A program made the position numbers and the translations under genes. Positions 22,601 through 35,800 of a stretch of 64,000 nt of DNA are shown here, one piece after another. Below the pieces are notes generated by a model that saw only the letters and a list, made by a program, of their open reading frames with translations, ran no database searches and was not told where the DNA came from. Numbering within the stretch: the first letter of the stretch is position 1; each line of letters begins with the position of its first letter. Source of the DNA: Melanocharis versteri (taxonomy: Eukaryota > Chordata > Aves > Passeriformes > Melanocharitidae); contig VZTG01007204.1 of assembly GCA_013397845.1 (NCBI GenBank), positions 62,001-126,000 on the forward strand, written 5' to 3'.

Positions 22601-25600
22601 ATGCAGCAGTAAAGAGAGAATTCATGTCCTGAATAAAGATATTTTGGTGTATGTCCAGGAGTCCGTCTGCCCAGCGATTATTAGAAGTGCTATTCTTCCC
22701 TTTCGATTGAAATCTCTTTGGAGGGGAAGGCAACCTTCAGCATCAGATTATTAATTTTGCAAACATACAGAGGAATTGTTACCCAAGTTCCAAGGTTAAA
22801 CCAAATAGGAAACCACAGTATGCTGTTCCTCCAGAAAGATGTTTAGAGCTCCCCACAATACAGTGTTCCCTGGCTGTGTACCTGCAAGGCACTTATGTCC
22901 AGTTTTAAGAGCAGGGATGATGCACTGGATCAGTCCTAGAGGCCACATGATCAGTCATCCCTGCAGCGACCCTGTGCTGCCCTCTCTGCAGAGCTTGGGA
23001 GGCAGTGGACAAAGAATTAGGTTTCTTTCTGCTGAAGATGTGGGAAAGATCCCTTTCTTGAAATAAACATTTCACAGGACTAAATAAGTGATGATGAAAG
23101 AAATTTCCTTATGTAAAAATAATATTTCTCTAAAATAGTTGTATATCTACTCAATTTTTTTATGCACGGTGTAAAATCAATAGTTTTTGAAGAACTAGCA
23201 TGTAGGTGTTTGACAGCATTAACAGCATTGGAAACTTATATATTTCTCAATTTCTTGTATTTTCTGAGTAAAACTAACACCAATTAATTTTCACAATTAA
23301 ATGCTAAGTTTTTGTTGCTTGGGTGGGTTTTTTAAATAGAAGCCGTATGGGATGGTGATCCTGGTTCATCCTGGTCCTGTTTTGTCTACATGTGAGCCAC
23401 ATCTAGCCTCCCATGAGACCTAGCAAGCAGCTCCTTTCCACTGCAGCTGAAAATTGGGCCTGAATTTCTGAATTCTGCAGTATGTGTCTTGTGCACTGAC
23501 ACTGTGTTCAAGATGCTGAAACATAGATAGATCAAGCCTGTATGTGCTGGCACTAGGCTCTGGAAGGGCTGAAGGCTACTGGGGCTGACCCAGATGTGAA
23601 TCCTGCTTTGCTAAAACACCAAATGTTTGTGCCTGGCTTTCTTCCAGTTGTGGAAAAGCAACAGAGCTGTTTCACTAAAAGAAGATGGAGAGGAACATGT
23701 TTCTTAGAGAACACAAGGGTGCAGTGTCGTGGGGTATTATCTTGGGAGAGAATCAGTTTTGTGTCCTGAATCAGATTTTACTGCCCCGCAGACTCAATCA
23801 AGTGAGGAAAGCACTAGGGCACTGTCTGTTCTTAGGAAGCCTGGTCCATTTCTTTCCCTCTCCAGTTCTGGTTGTAGTCTGAAATTGTATTCCTGATAGT
23901 AGAAATAAGTGTTCCACTATAAATTGAGTGTACTCTTCCTCTTCTGAAAATGGAGTTTTGTTAAATTCAGTTAACTGGTTTTAGCTATTTTGACATTTTT
24001 CCATAAAAATAAAATAGCATAGAATCAGAAATTTTCTACCTGGGTCTACAGGTAAAATTATTCCCATCTTGAGACAGAATTTTCAGCAGTCCCTATTGCT
24101 AAGCAGGGAAAATTAAATAAGCAAAATTCTGATGTCTTGAAAAAAAAGTTTGAAAATTTAATTTTAATTAGTTTATACAGTATTGGGAATTAAATAACAT
24201 AAGAGGATGACTTCTTTTTTTTAGTAGAAAAACAATTACATATTGCTACTCCTTTTGGTTAAATTCAGGAATGTTGACTGTTGTATTATCTCTGCATAAT
24301 TCCATGTTTTGTTCAAGGGATTGCATGGCATTAGGTGCTGTATAAATACAGGACAAAAGAATGGAGCTTTACCCAGAAATTACAGAATTTTTGGAAAATG
24401 GGGAAATATAAGGAGGCTGAGAATATTAAATTAAATAGTGGAAATGAAAGGTAAAGGATTTTGGGCACTGTTTCTACTAGGCCCTAATTAATTCCAAGAT
24501 GTGCCAAAATGTACCCAATTTTCATAAACTACAATATAGCTCAGTGTCTGGTGGGATGGAACCCTATAATGCTGAAGCAACCCTGATATGGATGAGCAGA
24601 AGTATTGTTGAAGCCTTTTCTTCATTTTATTTATTCTTACAGAAATGAGAAGAGCAGGAAGAAACATAGCATGTGTTTTGCATACATAGAAAAACAAACA
24701 AAATAGAAATAGCAAGGCATTGATACACATGAGAACTATTGCATCGATATTTTAGTCATACGTCAGCTTATGAGTATTGTATTGATCTGTTTTTCTTTGA
24801 ACATCAAGATAAGATTAGTGTTACATGCATGGAGCTTCCTTAGCTATTGGATACAAGGATTAGTGTTTGGAGCAGAGACTGGTAGTCAAGAAATCCCAAT
24901 TCAAGAGATGGACAAAGCACTCCTGACTTTCTTTTCTTGCTTTCCCTACCTGATACTGTAAGCAGAGAGATACTTTGTACTTTGCCTGTATTACAGATCT
25001 GATGTCATGTACCCACTGGACAATTTGAGTGATTTTAAAATTTTGTATGTGCGAAAAAGCTGCTCTCCCTGTATTCTGGTCCATGAATGTCCCTTTCAGA
25101 CTGTCGCAATTTTTGCTTTGTAGTGTTTGTACCATTGTAGCAGCTGGAGGCCAAAGCTGAGCATTGTTTCAGACACTGCATAAGCCTGTCACAGGCGACA
25201 GTGCCTGTGGTGTCTGCACATCAGGCCTAGGTGCCACTGTTTGCAGGTGGCTCCCTTCACATCCCCAGATGCCTTATGTGTGCCTCCTGACAGAGGCAGC
25301 CTTGTGTCCTTTGCCTCTGTGCCAAGTAATGTGCCCTCTCATTCAGAGCTTGCTGTGTGCCTCTGCGTCTCAGACATCTGAGGGAGACTTCTGGTGATGT
25401 ATCTTATTGAAGATAATAATGGAAATAATAATAAAAGGAATCAGTTCCTCAGGAAGGTGAAGTTTCCCAAGTATCAAGTCCTGATCCAAATTTCCTCCCT
25501 CCTTCCTTGTGTTTTTTGTAGGAGAGAGAGTGAATAGGAAAAACAAGTCTTGAAACTCCACATCATGATGATAGATAATAGTAAGAAGTTGTAGTGGCCT

Positions 25601-26784
25601 TTCCTGCCTTACTGCTGCCACTCTCTCTTGACAACTTGGGCATGCTGACTAAGAAGGATAGAAAGCAGAACTGACCCTGTACAAAGGAAATACAGAGTGT
25701 ACCATAGTTAAAGAAATTTAGATTAGAATCTTCCAGAGGAAAATATTTTTATGAACCAGCTTTGCTTTACAGCTCTAAAAAGCTATCGTTTTCCTTGTCA
25801 TGTCTGGACTACATTAGTGTCAAGAAAGTGCTTCTCAAGTAAAGTGTGCTATTGAGTTTACAGGATGTGGGGTTTGGTATCGTTCCTAGTGACATCTGTT
25901 AGAGCTTCTCTACCTGGCTTTATTGGAAATTAGTTCAAACATGGTAGTAGTGGGAAAGACTTGTTTGCTTCTGTATTCTCACTTAAAATCTTCTTACGGT
26001 GTTATGAATAACCTGCTTTCCCTGCTAATTACTATTTTTAGGTACAAATCCATCACTGAAGACCCATGTCTGTGCTAGCATGGGGCTTGACCAAGCCTTG
26101 ATAGAAAGTTATGCTATTGCAAACCAAAGAAGTAGCCATAGAACTCGTACATGTTTTATGAGCTCCTGAAGTCTGGTAGTCTCAGGTTTGCCTTCAACCT
26201 TCAAATATACTTTTTTTGTTTGGGGGTGAGTAGGAAGTGAGAGAGAAAGAAATATGAAGAAATCAGACAGGTAAACAGGCTTTGCACAGGGGTTTTTAAC
26301 ACACCACTGCTTTTATTTAAAGCATGCTGTTGGTTCTATTTAGCAGCTCTGCTGCCAAGTTCCAAACCCAATCTAGTTCAAGCTTCCCTTGGGAGTTGCA
26401 TTTACTGAATCTGTGGTGAGTCAGCAAGCATTACTACCTGCCTCATTGTGCTCCTGGGAAAAGAGGAGCTGAAGAGAAGAAGCTCTTTTGCCTTTTTGTA
26501 TTGGGTTCTGATTTGATTTGCTCCCATCAGCCAAACAGTAACTCTTTTGGGGGTGACTTTCTTCTGTGGCTGCCTCCGTGACAAGCTGGTATTCCTCAAC
26601 AGGAGCCAATTGCCTGTTTGTTTCATAGCAAATAGGTCAAAGACTTTCTTTTCCAGGCTCAGGTTTGTGTACTTTCAGTCTGTAGCTGAATACACAATTC
26701 ATCATGCCCCTAAATCAGGGCTATCTGTCTGCTTGCTGGCCCCTTCTCCAAACTCTGTTGATGCCTTTCTCTGGTCTTAGAAAA

Positions 26785-27300
26785 TGAAAGCCAGACACGG
26801 TTAAGGGAGTAAGGGGTTTTACCTCGGTATTTTTAATAAGGATCCTTAGGTGCACCGTTCGCCAAGGTGGGATGCGCCACAATGCACACCCACGGTAAAT
26901 CACGTATACAATTTATAGACTTTACAAATTAGCATATCTAACAACAGTACCCAATAAGGGGCTTGGGTGAATGGTGTGATATTCTCCCCATCTATGGAAT
27001 TTCCCCCCTGGATGGGCCAAATCTCTAGTTTACAGGATATGTTCTAGAAGGGGACCTTGGCTTACCAAGGTAGTAGGATGTTTGGTCTCCTGGCTATGTG
27101 GCTTCTGGGATGTTTGGTCTCCTGGCCTAATGGAATACTAGGACTGTGCTAAGTTATCAGACTTAGAGAATTACAAATGTGCATGCTAGTACTTGTGGAC
27201 ACATAAAAACTATGTAAAAGGTATATAAAAGAAAAGGCAAAAATCATCTTGGCATCACTATGAGTCCTTATTTGCTAGCAGGGTGTATTGCATATGTGCA
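26785..27300 (-). mobile_element. Probable solo ERV LTR, antisense
   Basis: A 516-bp block starting TGAAAGCCAGAC and ending ATGTGCA, flanked by GAAAA at 26780-26784 and 27301-27305. Read leftward, it has a TATA-type ctataaat (26912-26919 region). A mutated polyadenylation signal region (ttttaataagg) lies near 26835, in a context I associate with avian class II-type LTRs. Its U3 part carries a 19-bp direct repeat. The duplication is A-rich and could be chance, so the right boundary is less certain than for the other LTRs. Confidence 0.65.
27076..27126. repeat. 19-bp direct repeat in the LTR U3 region
   Basis: ggatgtttggtctcctggc occurs at 27076-27094 and again at 27108-27126, 13 bases apart. 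Repeated blocks in U3 are common in retroviral LTR enhancers. Confidence 0.85.
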
Positions 27301-28179
27301 GAAAAACATTAGAGATGCTCTCCTGAAAGCTGCATGTAATACTAAATGCTAATTTTTCAATGACAAAAGAGAATGCAGTGCTATTTGATAAGAATTTCAT
27401 TTTTTTACAGGCTTTCCATGCCATTGCAAAATCAACCCACGTGCATTTCACCCCTTTATGTTAGTGATAGATGTGGTTCTCCTTATCCTAAATATTCTTT
27501 CTCTGCATCTCATCCATCCAGAACATGTATATTGAAAATGCATTGATTCGTGGTGAAATTCTGAAAATATTTTCTCTTCCCACCCCATATACGGATCTAT
27601 TTAACATTAGATTTTAAAAGATGGGATGGAAAATGATGGATACACCAAAATAAAAGGAGACAGAATTGCTACTCAGGCCTACTCCTTATTTATCAGATGG
27701 TAGAAAAAAAACATTCAAATAATGTAACGGCAACTCCACCATCAATTTATTTCTTGAATATGTTTTGATCCTGCAAATGTTTCATGTTCTTGAGGTGACT
27801 GATGTAAATGAATGTACAAAGAATGTAAATAGGTGTTTAAAACAAACTATTGATGTATTTTAAGTGCTTCAACTTACCTTTACTCCTGGTATATATAACT
27901 ACTGCAAATTTCAGATGCAAAATTTTGCTTAAAGATGAGACAGTGGAGGGGACTGACTTTCAGAGGAATACTTATTTTGTAAATCTTTTTAATTCAGAAT
28001 GATGCTGAAGAATAAACTAATACTAAAGGAAGGAGGGAAATTGCATTTTTACTTGTGTAGGCATCAGCCTGCTTGTATTTATGTGAGGTGATCTGAGGAT
28101 AGTTCTACTCAAAAAGGAAAGGAGGGAGTAAATATATATGTATACACACATGTGTAGTACAATAAGTTATTTTTTAAAA

Positions 28180-28227
28180 ATTGAATAATGAAAGATTAAT
28201 TGAATAATGAAAGATTTATTGAATAAG
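28180..28227. repeat. 19-bp tandem repeat, 2.5 copies
   Basis: attgaataatgaaagatt(a/t) occurs at 28180-28198 and 28199-28217, followed by a partial third copy. Confidence 0.92.
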
Positions 28228-30837
28228 ACTTGCTGAAAGCACCCAACTTCTTCCAATGGTTTGTGCTATATACAGAAAGACAGTATTGAGCAACAAAATA
28301 AGTTGTATCCCTTTGGCATTAAGATTGCATTAATGTGTTGTTTTCTTCTGATATTTTGATTGTCACATCCATTTTAGTTTGCTTCTTTCTCTAATTGTTT
28401 TGAGTGGGCTTTCAGCTGGTGCAAATGTGAGGTGCTTCCCCACTCTTCATGTTTTAGCTGGGTATGGACCTATTGAGGAGAAAGTGTAGTTAAATTTGGT
28501 TGACTGCATTTTCCCCTTATCTTTCCATTTCTGATTATTTTTTAGCGTGCTAATGTTTTGAAGGTGGCAGGTAAATATTTTTGTTATGAACCAGTACTTC
28601 ACATATAACCAAAAGATCCTTGCCCAGCAATCGTCTTTCAAACCTATGAGAGTCTTTCAGTTCTCCATGCCAAGCTCTTCTGTCATTGGGGGGTTTTATG
28701 TGTTTCAAGTGCTTTGCCAGACTGAGGTTTAAGCAATCAAAGAAGCACACCAAGGGCAAGACATTGTGCCATCTATTGCCCTCTGCAGCCACTCTTGTAA
28801 GTCTGTTTCCGCCTGTTCTTCCAAAAGTGATTATGCTGTATCTCATGGGTTGTGCCACCAGAAAATACCGAGTGATGTAGGATTGGGCTTCCTATGTTTA
28901 AAATTATCTTCAATTTATTCTGTCATTGCAGTTGTTATGATACTAACAAGACATCTTCTTTGCCTGTGATGTGCTGTCCACTTGGTAGGAGCAAGTTATT
29001 GTGAGGCTTTGTTCAAGGATGAAGTTGGCTCCAAATGATCTCTTTGATGCCTTACACAGCTTGGCGAAGCTGTTATGTTCTTTAAAAGTTTAAAGTAATG
29101 TTGCAAAATGCTGTGCTCAACTCTGGAGTCCCCTGTCCTGAAGCAGCGCTGGTACTTCTGATGACTGGCTTTGGTTGTGAAGTCCCATACTGGTTTTGAT
29201 ACCACGGTATTATGCACCATCAGTGCTGAATGTAGGGGAAAGCTACAAGAGAACTGAACAATCCCAATATCTAATAGCCCTAATCTTAATTTTTGTTTTC
29301 AGTGTTTTGTAAAACTTTATGAAGGTGAGGTGACTGAGAGCAGCATTTTAAGACATGGACATGCCATTGTTGGCACATGGTGATAGAACTATGGAGAAGA
29401 AGAAACAACTTGCTCCATTCCTTTTTTGATATTAGAACTTATTTCAGGTCCTCTTTAATTGAGATGCTGAACTCCTGTTTGGTAAAGACTTTTCCAAATG
29501 GGCTGTTTGAAGCCTCTGAACAAAGATCTTTTCAAAACCCATCAACCAGGGTTTCCCCTCCCCCACCCCCCAACTTTTCTTGATTTTGAAAATGGACAAA
29601 AAACTTTGAAATACTATTATTAGTAATTTATTATTAATAATAATAAAACCTTAGCATTTTTTAGATTTGCTGTTGAAAATGAAAGCAAATAAAGGTATAC
29701 TTCTTTTTGTTTTGATTTCTTTGTGTTGATGGAATATTGACTTGAAAATGTGAAGGTGAATGTTTATTAGTTGTATTATTAATTGCTACCATGTTCATCC
29801 TGCAAACTAAAATATGAACCTCTCTTTTAGACAGAAATCCTATTGATATCTGGGTATGCACTGGATGAAAAATACTTTTGTTTGTATGAATGGACCTACT
29901 CACAAGAGTAAAGTCCCCTTGTAAAGTAGGTTGGATCAGCGCTGTGGTATCAGTTATTTGCAAAGGCACAGGGACACGGTGGGAAGCAGAAGCAATTTCT
30001 TTTATATTGTGCATGAAAATCCATTCAGATTTCTAGAAGGGTCTGCTTTATTTCCACTTTATTAAATGTAGTCTTGCTTATCCTTATAGCAATTGTGTGT
30101 GTGTGTCTGTTTTCTGAATGTATCTTCCTTTATTTATTGTAATGTGGGAATATTGTATTTTGCAGTCTGTAAATTAGATATTTGATTCAATGCAGTGGCA
30201 GAACACAAGAGTGTTAAAAATGTCCAATTCTAGCAGGTGATGCCAAGGGATGTTTAAAGCTTGGTGCATATAATGTTTATATTACATTAAGTACTGTGTT
30301 ATTGCACAGGATGCTTATTGTTAGTGTCTGTAGGGAGAATCAGTTCCAAAGATTTCAATTTCAATAAACTGATTATGCAGTTCCACCACATACAATTAGG
30401 ATGGTAGTAATGAAATGGTTATGAAGTCCCTTGGCATTCTGTAGTTATTTTTTTTTAAATTTTGTGAATAACATTGTGAGCATTCTAGAGGGAAGTGTTT
30501 ATGTATTTATTTATTACTGATCTAAAAAAATACATTTAACATTACTAGTTATTACAACTCCGTCTCAACAACAGGAAAGAGATAAGCTGTTTCCACATTA
30601 TTAAATGCAGGATGCCTTGGGAATTGAGGAGATTTATCCTTTATATAAATATATTAAATATTATTGAATAGTAATTACAGAAATTAATTTATAGCTGCAT
30701 TTAATTTTCTAATAACCTCTCATTGCTTTATTCCTTTGTTGCAAACAATGCATATTTAAATACAGAACCTTAACAAATACCTTGGATGACAGAATGATCT
30801 TGTCCGCTGATCAGAGTGCTTCATGTACTTCACTGGA

Positions 30838-30852
30838 TGAGAGAGAGAGAGG
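30838..30852. repeat. Short (GA)n run
   Basis: tgagagagagagagg-type run of about seven units. Confidence 0.8.
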
Positions 30853-31284
30853 ATAAAGTGAAAAGAATGTGAATCCAATCAATGTTCTATGGCTCAAGAA
30901 GAGAGGCATCTCACATCTTCTGAGATGAAAAACAGGCACAACACAGGGAGGATTCAAACACTTATAAAGATTGCTGTCTCTTGCTGCAGGTTACGCTTAG
31001 CCCTTTTGGGGTACAGTATTAATATCACCTCTTTTGAAAAGCCTAAAATATCTTGTTTGCAGTTTCTCATCAATTTGTGTGGAATGTTTGAGTTTTACAG
31101 CCTGGAATTCTTTAGGTTCTTGGGAAGAATGCTTGCATTTATCTCATGTGCAACTTTTTGTCCCCACAGTTTTTTACCTTTCCAGATGCCAAAAACATTC
31201 ATTGTTGTTTTGTGGTTGATTTTTCCTTTCACTTGAGCTCAGGTCTGGGCACAAAACAACTCCAGAGGAAAGGTCAGTTCCAAT

Positions 31285-31400
31285 TCTGACATGGATTTGT
31301 GGTATCATCTTGGGCAGGTCAATCTTGGGCAAGATCACAGTCAATCTACAGCCTGTGCCTGAGTTTCTCCATCATTGAAGTAGGTGGGGGACATATTTTC
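31285..31400 (+). mobile_element. MIR-like SINE remnant with internal 15-bp duplication
   Basis: The order tggtatcatcttgggcaggt, then gcctgtgcctgagtttctcc, then atcattgaagtaggtggggg follows the MIR core (tgtgaccttgggcaagtca ... ctgtgcctcagtttccccatctgtaaaatgggg). The atcttgggca segment is duplicated in tandem (31307-31321 and 31322-31336). Heavily diverged, hence ancient. Confidence 0.6.
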
Positions 31401-32776
31401 ATCTCCTTTTTACTGCTCTAAACAATTAGATGCAGGGAGAGAAACTTTTTTCTGTTGTTTCAGGTTGTTAGAACTAAGTCTTTGGAAAATGAGTTGGATA
31501 TGAACAGTATCTTACTCTGTCTTACTGCAGAGCTTCTAGACTTCCAAAGTGTTTATGAACCCCTTTTTTACCCTTTCTTTTTTTTTCTCTTTTAAAATGT
31601 AGATTACATGGGGGAGAAATATCTATATGAAAGATAAAAGAGAGAAAACAGTTCTGCTATATGTTCTTATTTTTTTTCTGTTCAAGCTTTGCCTGGCTTC
31701 TCTTGGGAATAAGACAAATGGATGAGTCTAAATATGAGGGCCACCAGAGATCTATGAGGAATTTTCACAGTTCTTAAATAGTCAAAGGAAAAGAAGGTTT
31801 TGTGTCCTTTTCCTTCCCTAAGCGTAGTTAGAATTGGGTTATTACTATCTAACAGGAGGACTTTTGACATTCAAGAAGTGGGTTTTCAGTGTTTAACTAG
31901 ATTTGCAAGATTAAGTGTCTCTGAAAACTTCACAAACAATAAATGCCTCCTCCTGTTAGCAAGACAGTTGAGGGAGATTTAGGGAACAGGACAGAGGAGG
32001 GAAAAGAAAGCCATGGATTGTTGCCTTCAGAAGACATGAGTACCAATTCCCACCAGCTCAGGCATGCAACAGAAATCACAACAGATTTTCTGAACAGAAT
32101 GTCACAGAGTGGGATCGTACCTATACCAGTGTGGCAAAAGGGATGTGTTTTTGATAATGCCAGTCACTTGAGTTACTTTCTTGAATTATTCTCACTGTAG
32201 TTAATGGTGGTGGGGAAGTATAGTCATTGTCTTCTTCATGTTAGGTTGATTGCATGTAGACAGTGGTGGTTTCTCTCATTTGAATTGTCTGCTAGTGGCT
32301 GGTGCAGATCTGACAAACAAGACACTTTTAAATGCATGATAAATTCATGATAAGAGGGATTTGCTGGGTTCCAAGGATGATGAGACCATGTCTAAAGAAA
32401 TATTTAAGTCAGATGTGGAACTCAGATCCCTCTTGGAGAAGACAAAGGTAGTGGTTCAGTATTTTCTGGGACCTTGGCAAACAGCACTGTTTTCAAATGT
32501 TCCTCCTGATCTTTATTAGAAGGTGTCATGATGTTGACATGCTGTATCAAACCTATGGAAATCAATTAGTGTCTTTTTATTGAAATCACTTAAGTTTGTG
32601 TCACACCATGCAAAAGTAAGTTCACTGCCCATATAGAGTATCCCTGGCCACCAGGATGGAGCAAATCTCTAGAGAGGGCAATTTCCCTTTGCAGAGTAGA
32701 TGTATCTAATTTAGGATCAAAACTCCAATTTGACCAAACAGGCATGTGTTAAACCATCTAGATCCTCTTGTAATAA

Positions 32777-32801
32777 TTTATTCATTTATTTATTTATTTT
32801 T
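32777..32801. repeat. (TTTA)n simple repeat
   Basis: Run of ttta units, tttattcatttatttattta, slightly interrupted. Confidence 0.9.
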
Positions 32802-35800
32802 AATTAGCAGAGGGGAGTTGGAAGAGTGTAAAAATTGTTAAGCACTCAGAACCAGGAAAGCCTCCCAGGGAATCCACACTGAGAATGGTGAATGTGTTGG
32901 CCAACATGGCGTTGAGCAACATGTCAACAAACAGAGGGCCTGGGAGGACTGCAGGGAGTCTGTTATTTTGAACATTGATTCAGACATGTTTTAGTATACA
33001 AATTGCTACACTGGATCTTATCTCCTGGCCTGCTGCCAGCTTCATTTCCAAGCTCAATGTTTCATGCTGCCAGCCTGAGTATTCCATGTTTTTGTGTGTC
33101 TGGACATACCAGCTCTGCTTGCTGCTGGTGCAAGGCATGCTCTCCTCCATGCGGGAAATCGGACAACCCCTCTGCACAACTTGCGGTGTGATTTGGAAGC
33201 AAGCGATAGTCCACAAGAGGAGTTTTTGTATAACACTTATACGTCAAGCTGTCTTGCCTTCTGTAATGAATGTATGAGAAACCAAAGGACAAAGTTGGAC
33301 AATTGTGTTTCAACTGTATTGTACTGTGCCTGTCCAAAAATTTGAAAGCGAGATCTTCAATATGGTTTGCTGCATGACATGTTTTCCAGTTCTTTCTACC
33401 AGAGCACAATCTCGTAGGATTGAGTTTTGGGGTTGAGATTGTAGGAGTGACTGGTCCAATATACTATAAGTCACTATATTTGTTTGAACCGTTCACAGGA
33501 GTAGATGCCCAAAGATGAATGCTTTATGAAGCAGCCATTAACACCTTCAGTTTAAGCTGAAGTTGAGCTGTTTAAGCTCCCCTCATTCTACACTGACCCT
33601 GCTCTGCCCTCTGCACTGAACTCTTATGGTGACACTGATCAAGGAGCCCATCCTGCTCGTAAGAATATTTTGCCTGTGTTCTCCCTAATCCAGGTGTTAA
33701 CACTCACCTCATCTGAGGCATTGCACAGGTGCAATGAAAGGAATGCCAGCACATCATGATGTAGTAGATGCATAAACACATGCAGAAATATATGTTGTTG
33801 TATCTTCATGTTCCTTGCAGAGGACATGATGTTTCGGCACAAAAACACGCATGCAGAAGAGGTTTTGTATAGCTTAATCCCTGTTCCTGTACATGTTAGC
33901 AGTGTGATTGGTTATATTGAAATCAAACAGAAACGTATACGCTTAAAATTGATCACTAAAAGATGTTGATTCATGCCTGCCTAATATAACGCATGTCAAG
34001 ATGACATCTATAGACTCCCAGCAGAGCTGGAGGACAGGTAGATCTTCATAAGACTCATCTTTTTGAGTGGTCCACTGGAACTCTCCTGTATTCAGCTGAA
34101 CTGCATGAATGTCAGAGGGCAGAATCTGGCCAAGCAGATGTAAATTGGAGAAGAAATCTACTACTGCTGGACTTGGCCTTTAAAAAAGAAAAAAAATTTA
34201 AAACCCAAATATTCTGAGAACTTCGATGAGAGAAAAAAATAGTTGCAGGAGTTTTTTGCCTATTCTGTAATACAGATTAATATAGCCAGGTAATAATTAT
34301 GTACTGTTTACAGGTGAAACAGCTACACAAAGTTCTCCAAGAATTTAGATCATAGTAAGTAAGTGACTGGAAAGTCTTCACTGAGCACCATCATTGCTGC
34401 TGAAATGACTAACAGCTATAATCATATTTTGCTAATCATATTTTTTCTAATAAATGTTGGGTTTTGTCATTTTTATTCATGGCATATTGGGTGGAAAATA
34501 ATTCAAACCAATGACTCTAAAGGTAGCCAGACCCACACAATCTTGGATCTTCTGTACAAATGGGCTCTTATAGCTTGACAGAGTGATGAACTTTCAAGTG
34601 AAAGTAGGTGGTTGCCTTGTGACACAGGGGCATTGGCTGAAATAGTTGTGAGTGTGTATAAATGGTAGTGAATGCCAAAGAAATTAATTTAGAGAAAATG
34701 CCATGCAAAGTAGTTTTGTAGAAGCTTTTGAGCCTAAGGGATGGTAGTGATGCCTAAGCATTTTACACTGTTGAAGTGAACTTACTGTGGTGACAATGAG
34801 ATCTAAAATATTCCCAGTATCACCTGGGAGCATTGCTACAGTCCTGCCTGATGAGGGTATGGACTATGGAAAATCCTTGCTAGAAAGGTTGTTTTGGTGC
34901 ATCCCTCTGTACAGTATTCACTGCTCTTGTCTAATCTGTAGAGAACAGAAGTTTGATACAAAATTAACTGTGGAGCTGGGCTGTTTAAAACAGCCCTTGT
35001 TAGTTGGAAAGATGATGGCTGTCACTTCTGGTGTGTTCTCAGGTGTTTGCAGTAGCACATGGGAAGAAGACTGTACAGGTCTGTCAGATGAATGAGTCCC
35101 TTTCAAAAATCCTGGATGTGGTTGTGTTTGACTACTTAGTTCAGGATGTGAATTCACTCCTGGCCTTTATTATCGCTGGGAAATTGTCCCTCAAGGTAAA
35201 TGGAGAAGAAAAATTTCATGCTAGTAATGCTGTCAGCTGCTATTACCACATCATTAGTATTTCTTGTCATTTATTAAAAGAGAGTGATAATTTCTTTATG
35301 TTCATTGGCATTACAGTAGTAATGCCCGGGTTCTTTGTGTTTCATCATCAGTAAAATGTATTAAATGAGTTCAGGGAAATGAATAGACCCAGAACTTGTG
35401 AATTTTCTAAAGGAGGTAGGAAAGGGGTGTTAGCCTCCAGTTTGTGCATTTGAGGACGCACGAAAAACAATTTATTAGACTTAGGCTGAGCTTGTATAAA
35501 TGAATCCACATCTGCTCCAGAAAAGTTTGGGGTTTCAGAAACCAAAAAGCCTGTGGTACATGAGGACTGAGAGCTGATTAAGTGTGCTGTGATATGTCTC
35601 GGTATATGGCACTGCCATCCTGACATTTTGCCACTTTCAAGCATACCATTTGAGAATAACACCAAACTGATGCATGTTAAAGAAACAGAGAGTTGTTTGA
35701 ATTCAGGTATTGGTTTGGAATCAAGTTGTCTATTAAACTGTGGTGTAGAAATACGGTGGAAAACGCTATTTGGTTCTTGGTGGGGAGCAATTTAGCAAGA

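Larger units (their letters stand above)
15151..26779. other. Unique AT-rich intron sequence
   Basis: No exon, RNA gene or transposon was recognised in this 11.6 kb, apart from the small tandem repeats listed separately. The part at 17560-17730 looks like conserved noncoding DNA, but only by general appearance. Confidence 0.5.

Noticed and set aside
33062..33409. 115-codon minus-strand frame with overlapping plus-strand frames
   Set aside because: No domain, no splice signals and no family resemblance; several competing frames point to chance.
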